NCBI RefSeq assembly: GCF_036373705.1
Contig: NC_089866.1
Coordinates: 2,820,001-2,884,000 of the forward strand
From: Amia ocellicauda
Lineage: Eukaryota; Chordata; Actinopteri; Amiiformes; Amiidae
Length of the DNA stretch: 64,000 nucleotides
Direction: 5' to 3'
The notes under the pieces were generated by a model, which saw only the letters and a list, made by a program, of their open reading frames with translations, did no database searches and had not been told where the DNA came from. This document shows, piece after piece, positions 12,224 through 25,400 of the stretch; the stretch's first letter is position 1; every line of letters begins with the position of its first letter. The translations under genes and the position numbers were made by a program.

Positions 12224-15200
12224 TCACAGGGTCCTGAAACAAGGAGAACAGCAGACACAGTTACAAACATGAAAGCCTCCTGAGGACAACCGGAGTTCAC
12301 ATGTAGCTGTGCCTGATCATGAATCCGAACGCTCACACGCACACGCACACACACAATGTGGCCGTCCCTGTCCAAAACCAGCGGTTTAAAGGTATATAGC
12401 AGTTAAATCGGAATGGGCGCTTCTGTTTAATCTTGCATCCTATGTCAGTGAGATGTCAGTGGGTTGGAAAACCAGCTGTAGATGGTTAAGTCCTCGGTCA
12501 AGTTTGATGGTCAACAGGAATAAACACAAGACTTGATCGAAGCAGTAGACTGTAATGGGTTTCACGGCTACTTACATGTATGATATGAGGAACCCCTTAT
12601 TGTTGACGGAATAGTCTGCCTTGAACTCAATCATGATACTCTTGCTGGGGGTTGTGATCGGAGAGGGAATTTGGAAGCCGCAGAGTTTGGGTCCTATGTG
12701 GGTTTTATGGATGAGATCGTAGATCGAAACGTAGTCGTACTTGCAGCCCACAGAATCCTCCAGGGCCATGGCTTTGAATGTCAGGTATAACTGCAAGTTC
12801 AAATTGGAGGAGACATCAGCCACGATACAACTTTAATTTAGTGCAGATATATATACACAAGGATTTTTTTTTAAACAAAATGTTACAGAACAAACTAGAA
12901 CAGAAACAGCAGGAGAAAAATTAGTTTAATTTCAACCTGGTGGTTCATTCCCACCACAAGCAATATCAGCACAAAGTCATCAAATCATTTTGGTGATTTA
13001 TCTCCAAGACTCAATATATTGTTTCTTTCAAGCTTTACTCCAGGTTCCCTGGCATGATAAGATTTCCAGGTATTTGTAAAGGCCTACATGTGTGTCAAAG
13101 CAGTACCCCAGGTGACTGATGTATTGCATTTTACGAAACGATAACTGAAAATACCGAGACGCATACCTTGTTTTTTGTTGTAATGGTCCATTGGCACATT
13201 TGGTTGTTGTTGTAGGCATTAGGGTAGTTGGGAGAGGAAATGCTGCCAGTTGCAGTTGTGAGGTTGTATCCACAAGCTGGAAAAGTTCAAAGGAAACACG
13301 TCATGTCAAATTACGTTGCACCCGGGGATGAGCATGATGAATGTTGGGCTCACAGTGGGCTGTTTGTCAACTTTCCGGTGTGTTTTCATGTTTTGTGAAT
13401 TTGTTTTCAATAATTGTGAACTGTGTCTGTGTGACACTGTAACTGTGTCTGCTGTTAACGAGAACTGATGGGTTAAAAGTTAAAGAATACTTGATCACTT
13501 CTGTTCATGAATCCTGAGCTGCAAAACAAGAGCGTCTATGCAGAGGCGATTCTAGAGTCTGTAGGGGCCCTAGGCAAAATATTTCCTGACGGTGTTGTCC
13601 CCGGTGAGAGCGCGGGGGGGGGGGTGCGGACGGTGTTTTCTCCGGAGAGTGGGGGGTGTTTTCTTTTTGGGGGCCCCCTTCCTGCTCGGGGCCCCAGGCA
13701 TTTGCCTGGGATGCCTACCCACTTGCGACATCCCTGCTTCTATGAATGAACTGTTTGAAAAGTGGTGGAATCTCACGAAAGATGACAAACAGAGATTCTC
13801 TTTCTTTGCAATTTTGAAAATGATCCACATAAAGTGAATTAGCTGGAAATCATTTTTTTGGCAAATAATCTTTTCGTTAAGATGAATAATAATAAAAACA
13901 ATGATGATGACAATAATAATAATCATACAATACCTTTATTAGCAACACTGACAGAAGCATCTTGTGGTGCATCATCTGGAAGAAGGGGTTCGGCTGTGGT
14001 TGTAGTTGTGGTTGTGGTTGTAGTTGGGCTTGTGGTTGTGGTTGTTGTGCTTGTAGTTGTGGGTTTGGTTGTGGGGGCAAGGGAGACCTTTCCATCTGGT
14101 AAAAAGTAAGAATTACAAAAAATGAACACCCTTCACGTCTACATTTCAACAAAGACCCTGAAATGGCAACTGGCTTGTGATCTCAAGGTGCCAAATCACT
14201 TCCACAGCACTAGCACTACTGCGCATCCATGTGGCGTTTGTGCCAGGACTCACTGTGAACAGACTCTCCAGAGGGCACACCCCCCGCCGGCCCGCTGGGT
14301 TGGTTGGTTGCAGGGAGCTGTGTCCTGCAGGCCTGCCATGGCCACCAAGTGCAGTACAACGAGGGAAACCCAGACATGAAGAAAGAGTGGGGAAATGCGT
14401 TTTAAAGCTCACCGCACTTATAGAGTCTGTTCACTCTCAGGATGTCACTGGGAGTCATCTTTGTGCCCAGTCCCACCCTCGGCGGGATGTCGGTGATGGA
14501 GCGCAGAGTCATCAGCGCGGGAGACTTAGCGAAAGCATTCCTGAAACAAACCCACAGGACACGTATAGCAACGGTCATACGTTGTTTTGTCCGTTTTGTT
14601 TTCATGGGTTGGGGTGGCAGGGGTTATTATGTGTGTGTGTTTAAAAGAGGTAGGTAAATTGGTGCCTAGGTCTGGGTGTAATCCTGACTCTCAGCTTCAG
14701 ACCACTCAGGTTCAGACCACTCTGGCTCTGGATCCAGACATACCCGCCATCCCCACCTGACAAACCTATCTGACAGCAGAGTCTCTGCTGCTCCTTCATT
14801 GATGGCACTCAGTGAGGTCACCTTTCAATGGGTTCCTATCGGAGCTGAAGATCTTACCAACTATAGTGAAGAATCGATTGGTAGTCATAAGGGACGTCCA
14901 GGTTGTTGGTGTTCATCTTCATAAACTGTCTTTGGTACTCTACAGGAATGGGACAGTGTCATTGTAAAAGCATACAGCTCTTTTATTTTTAAACATTTCT
15001 ATAGCTTCTCAACCTGGCTCAACTTTCTGCTGCTTAGACAAGCAAGGTCTGCAGCTGAGAGGACCGACTGCGCAGCGATGCAAGAGTGCTTCCCTAATCT
15101 AGTCAACCTGAAGTCCCCATCTAACTAAAGTGTATTAGTATCCTTCAGAATGAGAAGTGCAATAAGAAATGTCATGCCTCTTTATTTGTCTTATTATTAT

Positions 15201-17329
15201 TATTAATACTATGACAAGGACTGTGACGCACCTGGCTGGATGTTATCCCACAGGACCTCGATGTAGTTGTCTCTGTCACTGCGGCTGTGCTCATGGTAGA
15301 AGCCCAGCGCGTGCATGAGCTCGTGGCTGATGATGTGTTTCGCCACGCAGCCCGCCCTGGAGAGTGAGAGCTGCTGTTCTCCGCCCCCACGCCCATAGAG
15401 CGACCAGCAGCTGGCGGGTGAAAAGAGAGGACGGTTCCCAAACACGAAAAACAGCCAGTGTCCTCATGTGGTTGCTGTAACACACCCTGATGTGAGATAT
15501 AGAAATCTCCTGATCCTTTCACGTGTATTTGTGTCTTTTAGTGCAAATTGTGGAAACCTGTTCTACACGACCCTTGTTGACACTCAGATGAATCAATGGT
15601 TGTCTATTGTAATGTAAAGATTACTGGGAAAGGTGGGTTTGGTTTTCAATTGCTATTTAAATACACCTGTTGTTGTAATTTAAATGTCTGCCAGATTAAG
15701 ATATGGGGGTGTCAAAGCACGCTGTTTGTCAGAAATAAAATGAAACTTTGTTTTGATTGAAACATAATAAACTTCTACAATGAGAGTGTGGCTACAGAAA
15801 CCCTTTATATATATATATATCATTCACTATCAATAATCACTTCATCCAGTAAAGGGTCACAGTGAGCTGAAGCCTAACCCAGCAGGCACAGCAGGTTGAG
15901 GACACCCTGAATGGGATGCCAGTCCGTCAAAGGGTAACGCACACACGCACACATGCACACACGCACGCACACACACACGCACACACGCACAGAAACCACA
16001 CAGGACATGAGAACCCCACAGAGACAGACACCCAATCAATGAATTCTTAAATCAATCAGTGCCGACCAATGCACCACCGTGCTTCCCTGTATAATATATA
16101 TAATTTTTAAATTGTGTATTTTTTCAGAAGGATACAAATGCTTGAGCTGTATTTGGACTCTGTTCTATGAGACGGACAAGTTTGTTAATTAAATCCTCAG
16201 AAGCCTAAATGTTGGTCCCCAGGGGCCTGTTGCATGATTACAAGTCATACTAAGGATAGACACTCAGTTAAAACCATCTTTCCTTAGACTGGTCAATTTG
16301 TCAATAACGCAACGCATTCTGGGAATTTAACTTTGACTAACTTGTATTAGACTAGTCTAACTGTCTAATTAAAACTAATGGTTTACTCAGTGAGGTGAGC
16401 TGACCAGAGCTCCCCCAGGAGAGACCGCTTCCTCGGGTCAACATCAGACTCACCCGCCCAACGGCACGATGCTGATGAAGTCCACCTCGTCGCTGCGGGG
16501 CTGGAATACAATGCAGCTGAAGGTGGAGAAGGACGCCAGCGTGTCGAGGATCAACCGCTGCTCAGAGGCAGCTGTGAGGAACAACAAAGCACGGCCGGTC
16601 ACGTCTCACAGAGCTGCAGCTTCAGAGAACACAGCTGAGATGCGTCAGGACTCCGCTGTGGTGATGCATCCACTTCGACCAGCATTTTACACATGAATCA
16701 CATTCATTATGACAGTCACTTCAATATTTAAACACCAGTACTCACCGTAGCTCGGGTCTATTACATATGGTACATAGACAAAACCATCAGATGATTTGTC
16801 CCAAAAACAGTCCTTGAGTCCAGGGCAGACCATGGCAGTCCGGCTGTTGGGGATGGCAATGTCTGTGAAGCTGATGGTTCGACTTGCTGTGAAGGGTTTT
16901 GCTAAAACCAAACAACAAATGCACTTGTTATCCCGATTCTGTTTAATGCTAGCACTGCATTTCTTTTTCTTAATTCAGAAGAGCACCATTCACACTAAGA
17001 TGTATAAGTGAAAAGGGTAACTTACTTTCTCTCTGGTTGATTGCAATGATAGCATCCATGGCAGGCACTACTTTACCTTGGGGGGCAAAAGAACAGGTCA
17101 GGTCCTGCATACATACACATGACATACTTAAACAACCATCACATACCGCTAAGGGACTTTTAATGCGAATTTAAAGTTATTATATTATTAGTGGAGGTAG
17201 TTTCACATACTTTGTAAGTCACCCTGGACAAGCGCATCTCCTAATAAATAAATAATAATAATAATTATAACTGAAAATTTCACATTAACGTTATGTTGTG
17301 TATTTAATACTGTTGTGTGTGTGTGTGTG

Positions 17330-17373
<44 letters not shown>

Positions 17374-17802
17374 TGCATATACATGCGATTTTTGTTCTCA
17401 AAACTTTGGCGCTTGTAGTGACGTCACAACGGTGTCCAGGCAGAGCTTCTCACAAGCAGGATGCTGTACAAGGTTGTTCACAATCTTTCTGGTTGTGTTT
17501 GTTGTTTTAGGTTAGCAACTCACCATTGACTTGTTTTTTTATTGTGCTGGTTTTGTTAACCTGCAAAGACATGAAGAAAATATACAAATCAGACAAATAA
17601 TCCCATTTTCAGACTGTGCGGACAGGTGTCTAGCTCTGGGCCTTTTAGTGACGCATTGTGGCGCAGAAGACCGGGACCCGCCGGGACCCGAAAACCCCCA
17701 AAAGTGTGACATTAGTATTACAATGAATTTGCAGAGCCCACTGACCGGGGCCGAGGCGCTGCAGGCCGCCAGGGCGCACAGCAGGAAGAGTCGCAGCTCC
17801 AT
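12224..17802 (-). CDS. C6AST/UVS.2-like astacin metalloprotease with CUB domain
   Basis: Twelve exons run from high to low coordinates: 17746-17802, 17524-17560, 17026-17076, 16746-16901, 16454-16571, 15232-15410, 14858-14939, 14413-14540, 13934-14095, 13167-13276, 12576-12790 and 12224-12233. Phases all join and predict 434 residues. Order: signal peptide (1-19), short propeptide, extra Cys74 and Cys80 typical of the fish six-cysteine astacins, then the zinc site HELMHALGFYHEH (His169, Glu170, His173, His179). The Met-turn region reads SILHY at 221-225. A Thr-rich linker (about 271-320) and one CUB domain (325-434, starting CGYNL...SPNYP) follow. It should be a secreted zinc endopeptidase, like hatching or embryonic UVS.2 proteases. 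Leu223 replaces the usual Met. The last exon is only 10 bp and is the least certain. Confidence 0.88.
13541..13736. mobile_element. hAT-type MITE in astacin intron
   Basis: The left end is CAGAGGCGATTCTAGAG and the right end, reverse-complemented, is CAGGGATGTCGCAAGTGG. Both start CAG. The flanks cgtctatg (13533-13540) and cttctatg (13737-13744) look like an 8-bp target duplication with one difference. The interior has GGGGCCC-rich sequence and no transposase. The size of 196 bp suggests a non-autonomous hAT element. Confidence 0.6.
13867..13924. repeat. AAT/GAT-rich low-complexity tract
   Basis: An AATAATAAAAACAATGATGA-type low-complexity tract lies just below the astacin linker exon. It has no coding value. 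Confidence 0.7.
15835..16090 (+). repeat. Dispersed fish repeat fragment with internal CA run
   Basis: The segment has CACTTCATCCAGTAAAGGGT, then cacagtgagctgaagcct, atgggatgccagtccgtc and a run of ACAC/ACGC. This word order recurs in many fish genomes as a non-LTR/SINE-like repeat. I assign it from memory of that sequence, not a search. Confidence 0.55.
17200..17268 (+). repeat. SINE-like tail fragment
   Basis: The motif ttgtaagtcaccctggacaa is followed by cgcatctcctaataaataaa and an ATA-rich tail. Its complement motif (ccagggcgatttaca) recurs at 27850 and 28917. It looks like the 3' end of a common fish SINE family. Confidence 0.5.
17315..17371. repeat. (TG)n/(TA)n/(CA)n compound microsatellite
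   Basis: TG, TA and CA runs follow one another in an astacin intron. The short frames across them are artefacts. Confidence 0.9.
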
Positions 17803-18307
17803 GTCCGGCGGCGCAGGACAGCTGAGGCCGGGTGTGTGGTGTGTCCAGCGGGCTCGGCACCTGGTCTTTTATCCCTGCGCTGCTGGGTGTGAGCAGAGCC
17901 GCGCAGTGGACACTGCCAATGGATTTCAATCTGGAGGCTCAGCAGCGCTTTGGCAGGTGAGAAAATGCACGTAGCAGAAACCCCCCGGGCACAAAAGTGA
18001 TTTTTTTTTTTTTTGCCTCAATTGATTTTTTTACAATTGAAACTTTCTACACAAATTTAACTAAACTATACCCCCATATATGATCTATCCAAGTAATTGC
18101 CTAGCCACTTACCCATAAGAGGCGTCTTGACTAACCCTTTCTGCCCCGGCTCTGTGCGTACGTTGTGGTAAGGTGTTTTGCACCTCTGATCCAACACAAT
18201 GTGTTTTTTTTTTTTTTTTAGGTTTTTCAATTAAATTCTTCGAAGTTTTGTAGTGTTTGTCATACCTACTTAATCATTACTACTGACCAATTGGACAACA
18301 GTGCAAA

Positions 18308-19216
18308 AGGTCAAGGGTGTCAGGCAAGAAAAGCCAGAAAAAAATATTTTTTGCTAAGATAAAGTAACAAGCCATTTACTGTGAGGGAACACACATATAA
18401 AACCTCCTGCCTCCAGCACCGAGTTCTTCACATTCTTCCAAGGTCAAGCATGTCAGGCCAGAAAAGCAGGTCCCTCTGTGGAAATTATCTTCAACTACAT
18501 GTCTAGCAGGGCCAGAGAGAGCCTTGTAGGTTGACCGAATACTGGTCACTCTGTATGTGACCCTCCTTCACCACTTATGAAACATAACTTGGGTGAAATG
18601 TTGTGTAGCTACACATTGCATTCAGATTCATTCTTTGACTTAAATACAGCTAAATGTTGACTGTTATTGGGTTTCTGAAGATTCACATGAACTGGCTGGT
18701 TTGGTCTGGACCTCCATGAATGCTTGTGTGAAAAAGTAGTTTTTGTGCCAATTCCTACTTTTAAATTCAAAGTTACAAAATAGGGCACTTTTAACATTAT
18801 CTTATATGTTTGTGGATGTTTTCTGTATAACTAAAGAGACCCCCCCCACAAAAAAACATTGCCACTCAACATTGCCTCTAAATCAAACGCCGCCGCAGTC
18901 CACACTGGGACTTAAGCCGGTCGAGCATTTACACTGCCAGGATCAAATGCTACCGATACATTTGATCCGGATCTGTACCATCTCCCTGCCATTTCTGATC
19001 CTGATCAACTGTTACCGATGCGTTTGATCCAGATCAGAAATGGCAGTGACTATTATTGGACTCTGTTTGACTGCATTTAAATGTTTTCCTTTCTCATGAC
19101 ATTGCACAACATCCCAGAACCCACATTTTACAAGCTTCCCACAGATCTGTCCCCTGACGTCTGTGCTGATGGAAATTCAAGGCTGTGAGGGAGCACCGAG
19201 TTCTTCACATTCTTCC
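18308..19216. repeat. Local direct and inverted repeats of unknown family
   Basis: AGGTCAAG...TGTCAGGC...GAAAAG occurs at 18308-18337 and again at 18441-18470. A 24-bp identical block beginning GCACCGAGTTCTTCACATTC occurs at 18416-18439 and 19193-19216. Between them, ctgccatttctgatc and gatcagaaatggcag (about 18986-19046) are inverted. The whole may be a nested decayed element. Confidence 0.55.
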
Positions 19217-22200
19217 TAGTGCTTAATTAAATGTCATTATGACCCACTCTGCACGAGACATCCCCATGTGCACAGCCCTATCCACAGTCAATCCTCACCG
19301 TAGTTCAGGTTGACCCTTGGCAGAGCCAGGGGTGTCAGCTGCTTTTGACTGCCCCAGGCAATGAACTGGGCCGAACCTGAGCCATTCAAGAAAAGAAACT
19401 AACGAGATAAACTGGGCTTTTAAAATGTGTTTTATGTACAGTCATAGTTTTTCAGTTCAGTTTACAAAAGAGCTCAGTCCCACACTTGGGTAGCTTGGTT
19501 CAGACAGGTTATGGCTCTCAAATCCCCCTTGCCTCCAGTCAGGAGCCAAACATAACTGGACAGCATGTAAAAGAACAAATCATACAATTGCATTTTTAAT
19601 GATTGCTTAAAAACAATCTCTACAAATTCCTCTTATGGAGCAGAGAGACACTTTTGACAAGTCTAAATGCCAACCTGTAGCTTATAGTGGTCCCGATAGA
19701 GAAATGTATCTAAAACATTTACTGGATGTGTTATCAGGAGAGATATCAATATTTTGTAACTTGGAAAAATGAAAAAACAATGTACTGCAGGAGGCTGGAA
19801 ACAGAGTCAGTCGTGTCAGACCATCGCTGGTCAGCTTGGCATTTATAGACATTGGCATTACTGTGGAGACATCACTGTGCTAAAACACAAGATCTCTGCA
19901 TCTTATTTTCATTAATTCATAGGCTGATTTGCTTGGGAAGTGTCCACAGATGAGTGTGTTACGAACACAGTGCGTGACATGAGAGGAGATGCACTGTTTC
20001 ACTCACCTTGAAAATGTGTAGTAAAGGATTTAGAAGCTCATATTTTCACTTTCGCCAGAAGAGCCTTTTTTTATATATATAATGTAAAACACAAAATGAA
20101 TGTGTGTGCTATTTTTCTACAGAAACTAAAAGTGCATGTGGTAAATAATAACATTTCAGGGGATGCACACAACTGCACGAATTTTTTTGTGCTCCAGGTA
20201 AATGTATGTGTAGCAGTTATGAGGCTAAAGTCAGAAATCAAAGTGGCCTCTATACTGGAGCCATGACACGCCACGGGCTTCATGCATCTAAAATAACAGA
20301 TTGAGATTTACAACATGCAAGGTGCACACCAGCTCCAGGGCAGTGGGGGCAGTCTGTCATGGTGGTCATCTGTTTGACTCCTGATCTCTCCATAGAAGAG
20401 CACAGCAGCTTTGAAATTTACATCTTGAAAATCTTGAATCTCTCTACAGTACCTTGGCCGTGCCGCTTGGGCGGTGGACCAGTACTCTGTGAAGAAGCCC
20501 GTTTCTCATGCATGTGGTCTTCCCGTCTTCTGGGCTGATATCGAGTCGGGGCAGAGAGCCGAGGTGATCCAGTCGGCAATTCCAAATTGGGTGATATCGA
20601 AACTAAGTAAGTTAATAACTTAAAACAATAAACAACCATCCGTGAATTAATTTAGATTTCAGCCCACTAATATGGCCCGGACATCCTATTTTTAAGAAGT
20701 CAGTGTCAGATCATTGTTGAAAACTGTTAAAACCCCTTAGACAGAAAAGTAGGCCTGGCACAAATGTGAACTCCGATTCTGAAATTATACCATTTCCCAT
20801 CCCCTACACACATTATTAGTTGGTGTCACAGAGGATAATACAATAATTTCCACCAACTTAAAGTAGAAATAAAAAGAGGGTCTACTTTACAGAATATAGT
20901 CATGCAATTGTTTATGTTTTTATTTTATAATTTCCTGTTTCATTACCAAATTAAATTATCCAGAAGAATATCAGAAGAGCCATGCGATTTCCAAACGAGC
21001 AGGGGATAAAATCGTTTCTCTGGATTCTTCAGTTATCCTCAAAAACATTTCAGTAGTCCCTCAACACAACTAAACACCCATTCCATAATTAAGCCATCAC
21101 TGTCAAGTTATGCTTTCCAGTCTGTTTCTTTCCTTAGGCAGACAAGACATTGGAATTTATTCTGCACTGAAAAAAATGCTTGAGCTGCGGTGCGTTTGCC
21201 AGAAGGCAGGATTCAGGTTCGCTCAGTGGCATCTTTACAGGGCATTAGCACTGGATTAGAAAACCGGAGCTGCGCAGTTCATAATGGGGGTCTTCCTTAA
21301 AAAAACAGCTACAGGCACGTGGTCCTCACACCTGCACAACAAATGAACTCGAGTAGATCACGTCTCGTTCTGTGTTGTAGGGGACATGCATTGTGATGTT
21401 ATTAACCAGCGCCCTGAGGACAAACTACTACAGGCCTCCACTCACATGCTCAGACCCTGCAGGGGTGTGGAAACTCTTAAGAGTGACATGGGGCATTTAA
21501 ATCAGACTTCAGGTTGTTTAGGCAGGTAAGGAAACGCGCTGCCTCCCACCGGCCCTGAACGTGGGACGCAGCTGGGCGATCCAGAGAGCTTTTAATCACG
21601 AATTGTCATGACATTCATGCTCAACAGTTGTTGGCACACTGAACCGCAGCCGCTGAAGCAAACCAACCACAGAGTCCACCGCCTCACGTGTGGCCAGCGG
21701 ACCACACTCACTTGTTCAGGATGTTATAAAAACAAAATGCAGGTAGAAACAGTGTTGGCTGTTCTACTCTTAAAGCACTACAGATTTATAAATAACGCAG
21801 CGGTTTCCCACTGAAGTGGGCGTCTCCCATGGGGGTGAACCTGCCTCGATGTTGCGTGTGAATTGCCTGCTGTGTGCGTCGGGAGTCCAGCATGTCTGAA
21901 TTCAGTGGCATCCGATGTTGTGTCTGTCAGCTCTGACACTCATTTCCTTTAGTTTATTCATCGGAATTCAGTTTTTCACTGCAGCTCAGTCTTAAGCCAT
22001 AGCTAAGAAGTGCTGGGATGTCATATTTTAATACATATTTATTATTATTAATAATAATAATAATAATAATAACAACATTATTTTTATTTTCATTATTAAA
22101 TATGCACCTAAATAAGAAAAAAAAAAGTGCGTCTCTCCTAGCTGAGAAAAACACATACAGCTTGTTAACGGACACCCACCATCAACACCTCCCCAAAGTT

Positions 22201-22417
22201 GAATTGTATGTTTTTCTCTTTCTTGCTCCATTCCACTTCCCCGTGTCTGGCGGTGATAAATAAGGCCCACCCACTGGCTGCCAATCATTCTCCAGAGCCA
22301 ACAAACAACAAAACAAAATGTGGGGGAAAAACCAAACCAAACCAAAAGAAATAAAAATAAGAAAACGCCAGTCCTTCCTCCCGGTTGCTGTGGCGAGTCA
22401 AGAGCAATGGCCTCATG

Positions 22418-22423
22418 TTTATT
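22418..22423 (-). terminator. Candidate poly(A) signal of GET4
   Basis: TTTATT on the plus strand gives AATAAA on the minus strand, 56 bases past the GET4 stop. This would give a very short 3' UTR. More distal AT-rich signals near 22040-22090 are alternatives. Confidence 0.35.
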
Positions 22424-22478
22424 ACTAATATAACCTGTCTGACCCATGCAGCCTGAGCCCTGCCGGCACAGCCCTAGT

Positions 22479-25400
22479 TTAGTCCAGCTCAATGGGGCTG
22501 CTGTCCTCTGTGGCTTCCTCCCCGTCCTCCTCCTCCCCGGCGCCCATCAGGCTGTTGAGCAGGTTCCCTGTCAGGGCAGAGAGACACAGTCAGTATCGGG
22601 CGGCCAGCCTTCCGCCGTGTCTGTCCCTCTGTCTGATTGGCCGAGTGTGAACGTGAATAAACACAGAGCTGACTTCCAGGAAGTGAAGGAGCTGTGTTTA
22701 TGACCTCACCCTGACACTAACCCCACTGCTGACAAATGGAGACACGTTTTAGAGGCAAAAAACAAAAACAAACTCTTACCTAACAATCCACCGTATGACG
22801 AAGACTGTTTTGGTGGAACGCCAAAGAAAAGCTGTCCTATTCGGTCCAGATACTGAAAAGGGAGGGTAGAATGTGAGGAATCCGATTATGTAAAGTGGAC
22901 TAAAGCAAAAACAATACATGAAGGACAGTATCAGACAGACCTGCTGGAAATACTCACACTGGCTAAATACATTAACTCACAACCTAAACACAAAAATGAT
23001 CTACACACCTTCACATGCCCTCCCACACCCACCACCCCCACTTCTGAACTCTGATTCACATCTTTAACACGGATAGAGAGGACAGGAAGAACAGATGCTT
23101 CCAGAAGCAGTCGCCCAGGTATTCAGTTCGTACCTCGTTGTACATGGGATCCCGTTTGAGAGACGGCTGATACTGTTCACATAACACTGTAAAGACTGTT
23201 AATTTACCCCTGAAAGAGAAGCACAGAATAAGACACACATGTATTTCTTCATAAATTAAAAAAAACTAAACTAAACATAAATAGTTCAAAACCTCATTAA
23301 GTCTAATATGCTTTTCCCCATATTGCATTTATCCCAAAGAAAAATCAGTAGCCTATTCAATTCATACTGAAATTGAATGATACATACAAACACACATTTA
23401 TGCATCATAGAATAGCACTTGGGAAGGAAAAAAAGCTTTTGCCCTTAATTCTAGGGGTGATCTTTAACAAACTGGCCTCTGAAACGGGACTAAAAGTAAT
23501 TTTCCACGCAATAATGGCATCGGCAGGGGAAGATGGGAAACGTACCCATCCACAGCGAGTAGAAGGAACCAAATGAAGTTTAATAATGGCTGTACAAAGG
23601 GAGGCCCCTGTTCTATCGAGGGGTGTTTCTGTGTGTACGTCGTGAAGACCACGGAGGCGCTGGTTTTGTTCTTCAAACACAGAAACCTGGGAGGAAAAGG
23701 TGAAAAAATAAACTGCCAGCACTTGATATAATGGCAGTTCCAAATCTACACTGCAAACCATATCAATTTCAATCAAGCTGTAGTGCACCTCTACAGCATA
23801 TACATCAGTGTCAACTTAAAATTCTTATTTTAACTGTGTTTCGCTAACCAGAAACTATTTTAAATGACTAAGCGCTGTTGTTTGTTCACCCACAGCGGAC
23901 AACATCAAACCCCATAATACTGACTGTGGTGGAAATGCACAAGACACTCACTGTAGGACCGCCTGAGCCACAAACATGTCGACCTCGCTGCGGTACCCCC
24001 GGGAGGCCGAGTACTCCACCAGCATCTTGGCACAGCCCTCCCCGTCAGAGGAGTGCAGGAAGTGGTAGCGAGACTCACTGTAGTTTTGCTCTGGGCGGCC
24101 AAATCGACAACAACACACAACACACAGAAAGACAGAGTGGTTATTCCTTTGGGCTGACATTGTCCTCGTGTTATAGTTTGTTTGTTAGTTTGTGTGTGTG
24201 TGTTCTGGCCCGGGCCGTACCTTTCCATAGTGTGACTGCGAGGAGCTGGTGCAGCTTGGGATGGCCCAGTTTGCCCGATCCACCACTGGACCACTTAAGT
24301 GCTCTGGAGACGAAGGCTACTCTCTCTGGGGAGTTGGGATCCATCTGGCTAAACAGCTTTGCCAAGTGTTCTGCTAGACAACAAAATTGATCAAATGAAC
24401 AAATACACTGGCAGGAAAAAATATTATGTGACCTAAACGTGACTGAACTGCAATACTGTTTCAAATCAGCCATTTTCATTTAATTTTGGGTTATTATTTC
24501 ATTTCTCACTTGATTTCTAAACTGCTAGACAGATGGATACATATAGAAGCCAGATATATGCGGAAAACAGGAGACGCTTCTTAACACAGAGAGTCGTCAC
24601 AATCTGGAACAAACTCCCCAGCGATGTGGTAGATGCTGAAAATTTGGGAACATTTAAAAATAGACTGAATAGGATCCTTGGAACACTTAGTTATTAATGG
24701 ACACCAAACGAGCACGATGGGTCGAATGGCCTCCTCTCGATTGTAAACTTTCTTATGTTCTTATAGCTAAGCAAAGCAAAAACAAGTCGACTCACCTAAA
24801 ATTTCATCTACTACTTTGGTGTCTGACTTCTCCAGGGACTCCAGCACCAGCATGGACAGATCTGCAGCGCTGTTTTGCTGTGAAAGGAGATTGTACATGT
24901 AGTTCCTATTTGATGAATGCATGCAAATTGTACCTCCATTGTATGGCAATAGTGTAACTGAACTCCTAACAGCTTTATTGCTAATATGGAAGGGAAAGTC
25001 AGGGTGTGAAACCAATTCAATTATTTAAGTCACTCTCAGCTGGGAGTTTGTGTGCAGCTGTTTTCAATGAACTTGAAAGGGTTTTTATTAGGATTCAATT
25101 AAAGTCTTCAGTCTCACAGCAATCATTCAGTACATTAAAGAAAAGAAGCTGTGATCTGAAGGGCTCTGCTGTTTCTGAAATGTTTAGGCACAAAGCAGCA
25201 AAACTGTAAAGCTGACACAATGTTTGGCATCTACCAAGATGATCCCACTTCAGAGTAGGTTTACTTACTTGTGATTTTTGCCTCCTTGAAACGACAGGCG
25301 TCGCTTCTCACAAGCAAAACTCAACAGCTGCACTCACAAGTCCACAACATGAAAACCCCACAAAATGTAACCAACCTTGAGTCATTCAGAAGACACTTTA

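Larger units (their letters stand above)
17803..22478. other. Intergenic region between astacin and GET4
   Basis: This holds the promoter side of the astacin gene (near 17803-18000, GC-richer) and the 3' side of GET4 (near 22400). No coding exon is supported. It contains dispersed internal repeats at 18308-19216 and an ATT/AAT microsatellite near 22036-22072. Confidence 0.55.

Noticed and set aside
13858-14152. Plus-strand Val-rich frame over 13.98-14.07 kb
   Set aside because: It is the reverse of the Thr-rich astacin linker exon, which fits the gene on the minus strand in phase.
23405-23788. 127-residue minus frame extending the GET4 exon on both sides
   Set aside because: Only 23546-23686 is exon. 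The extensions are intron sequence beyond clear splice sites.
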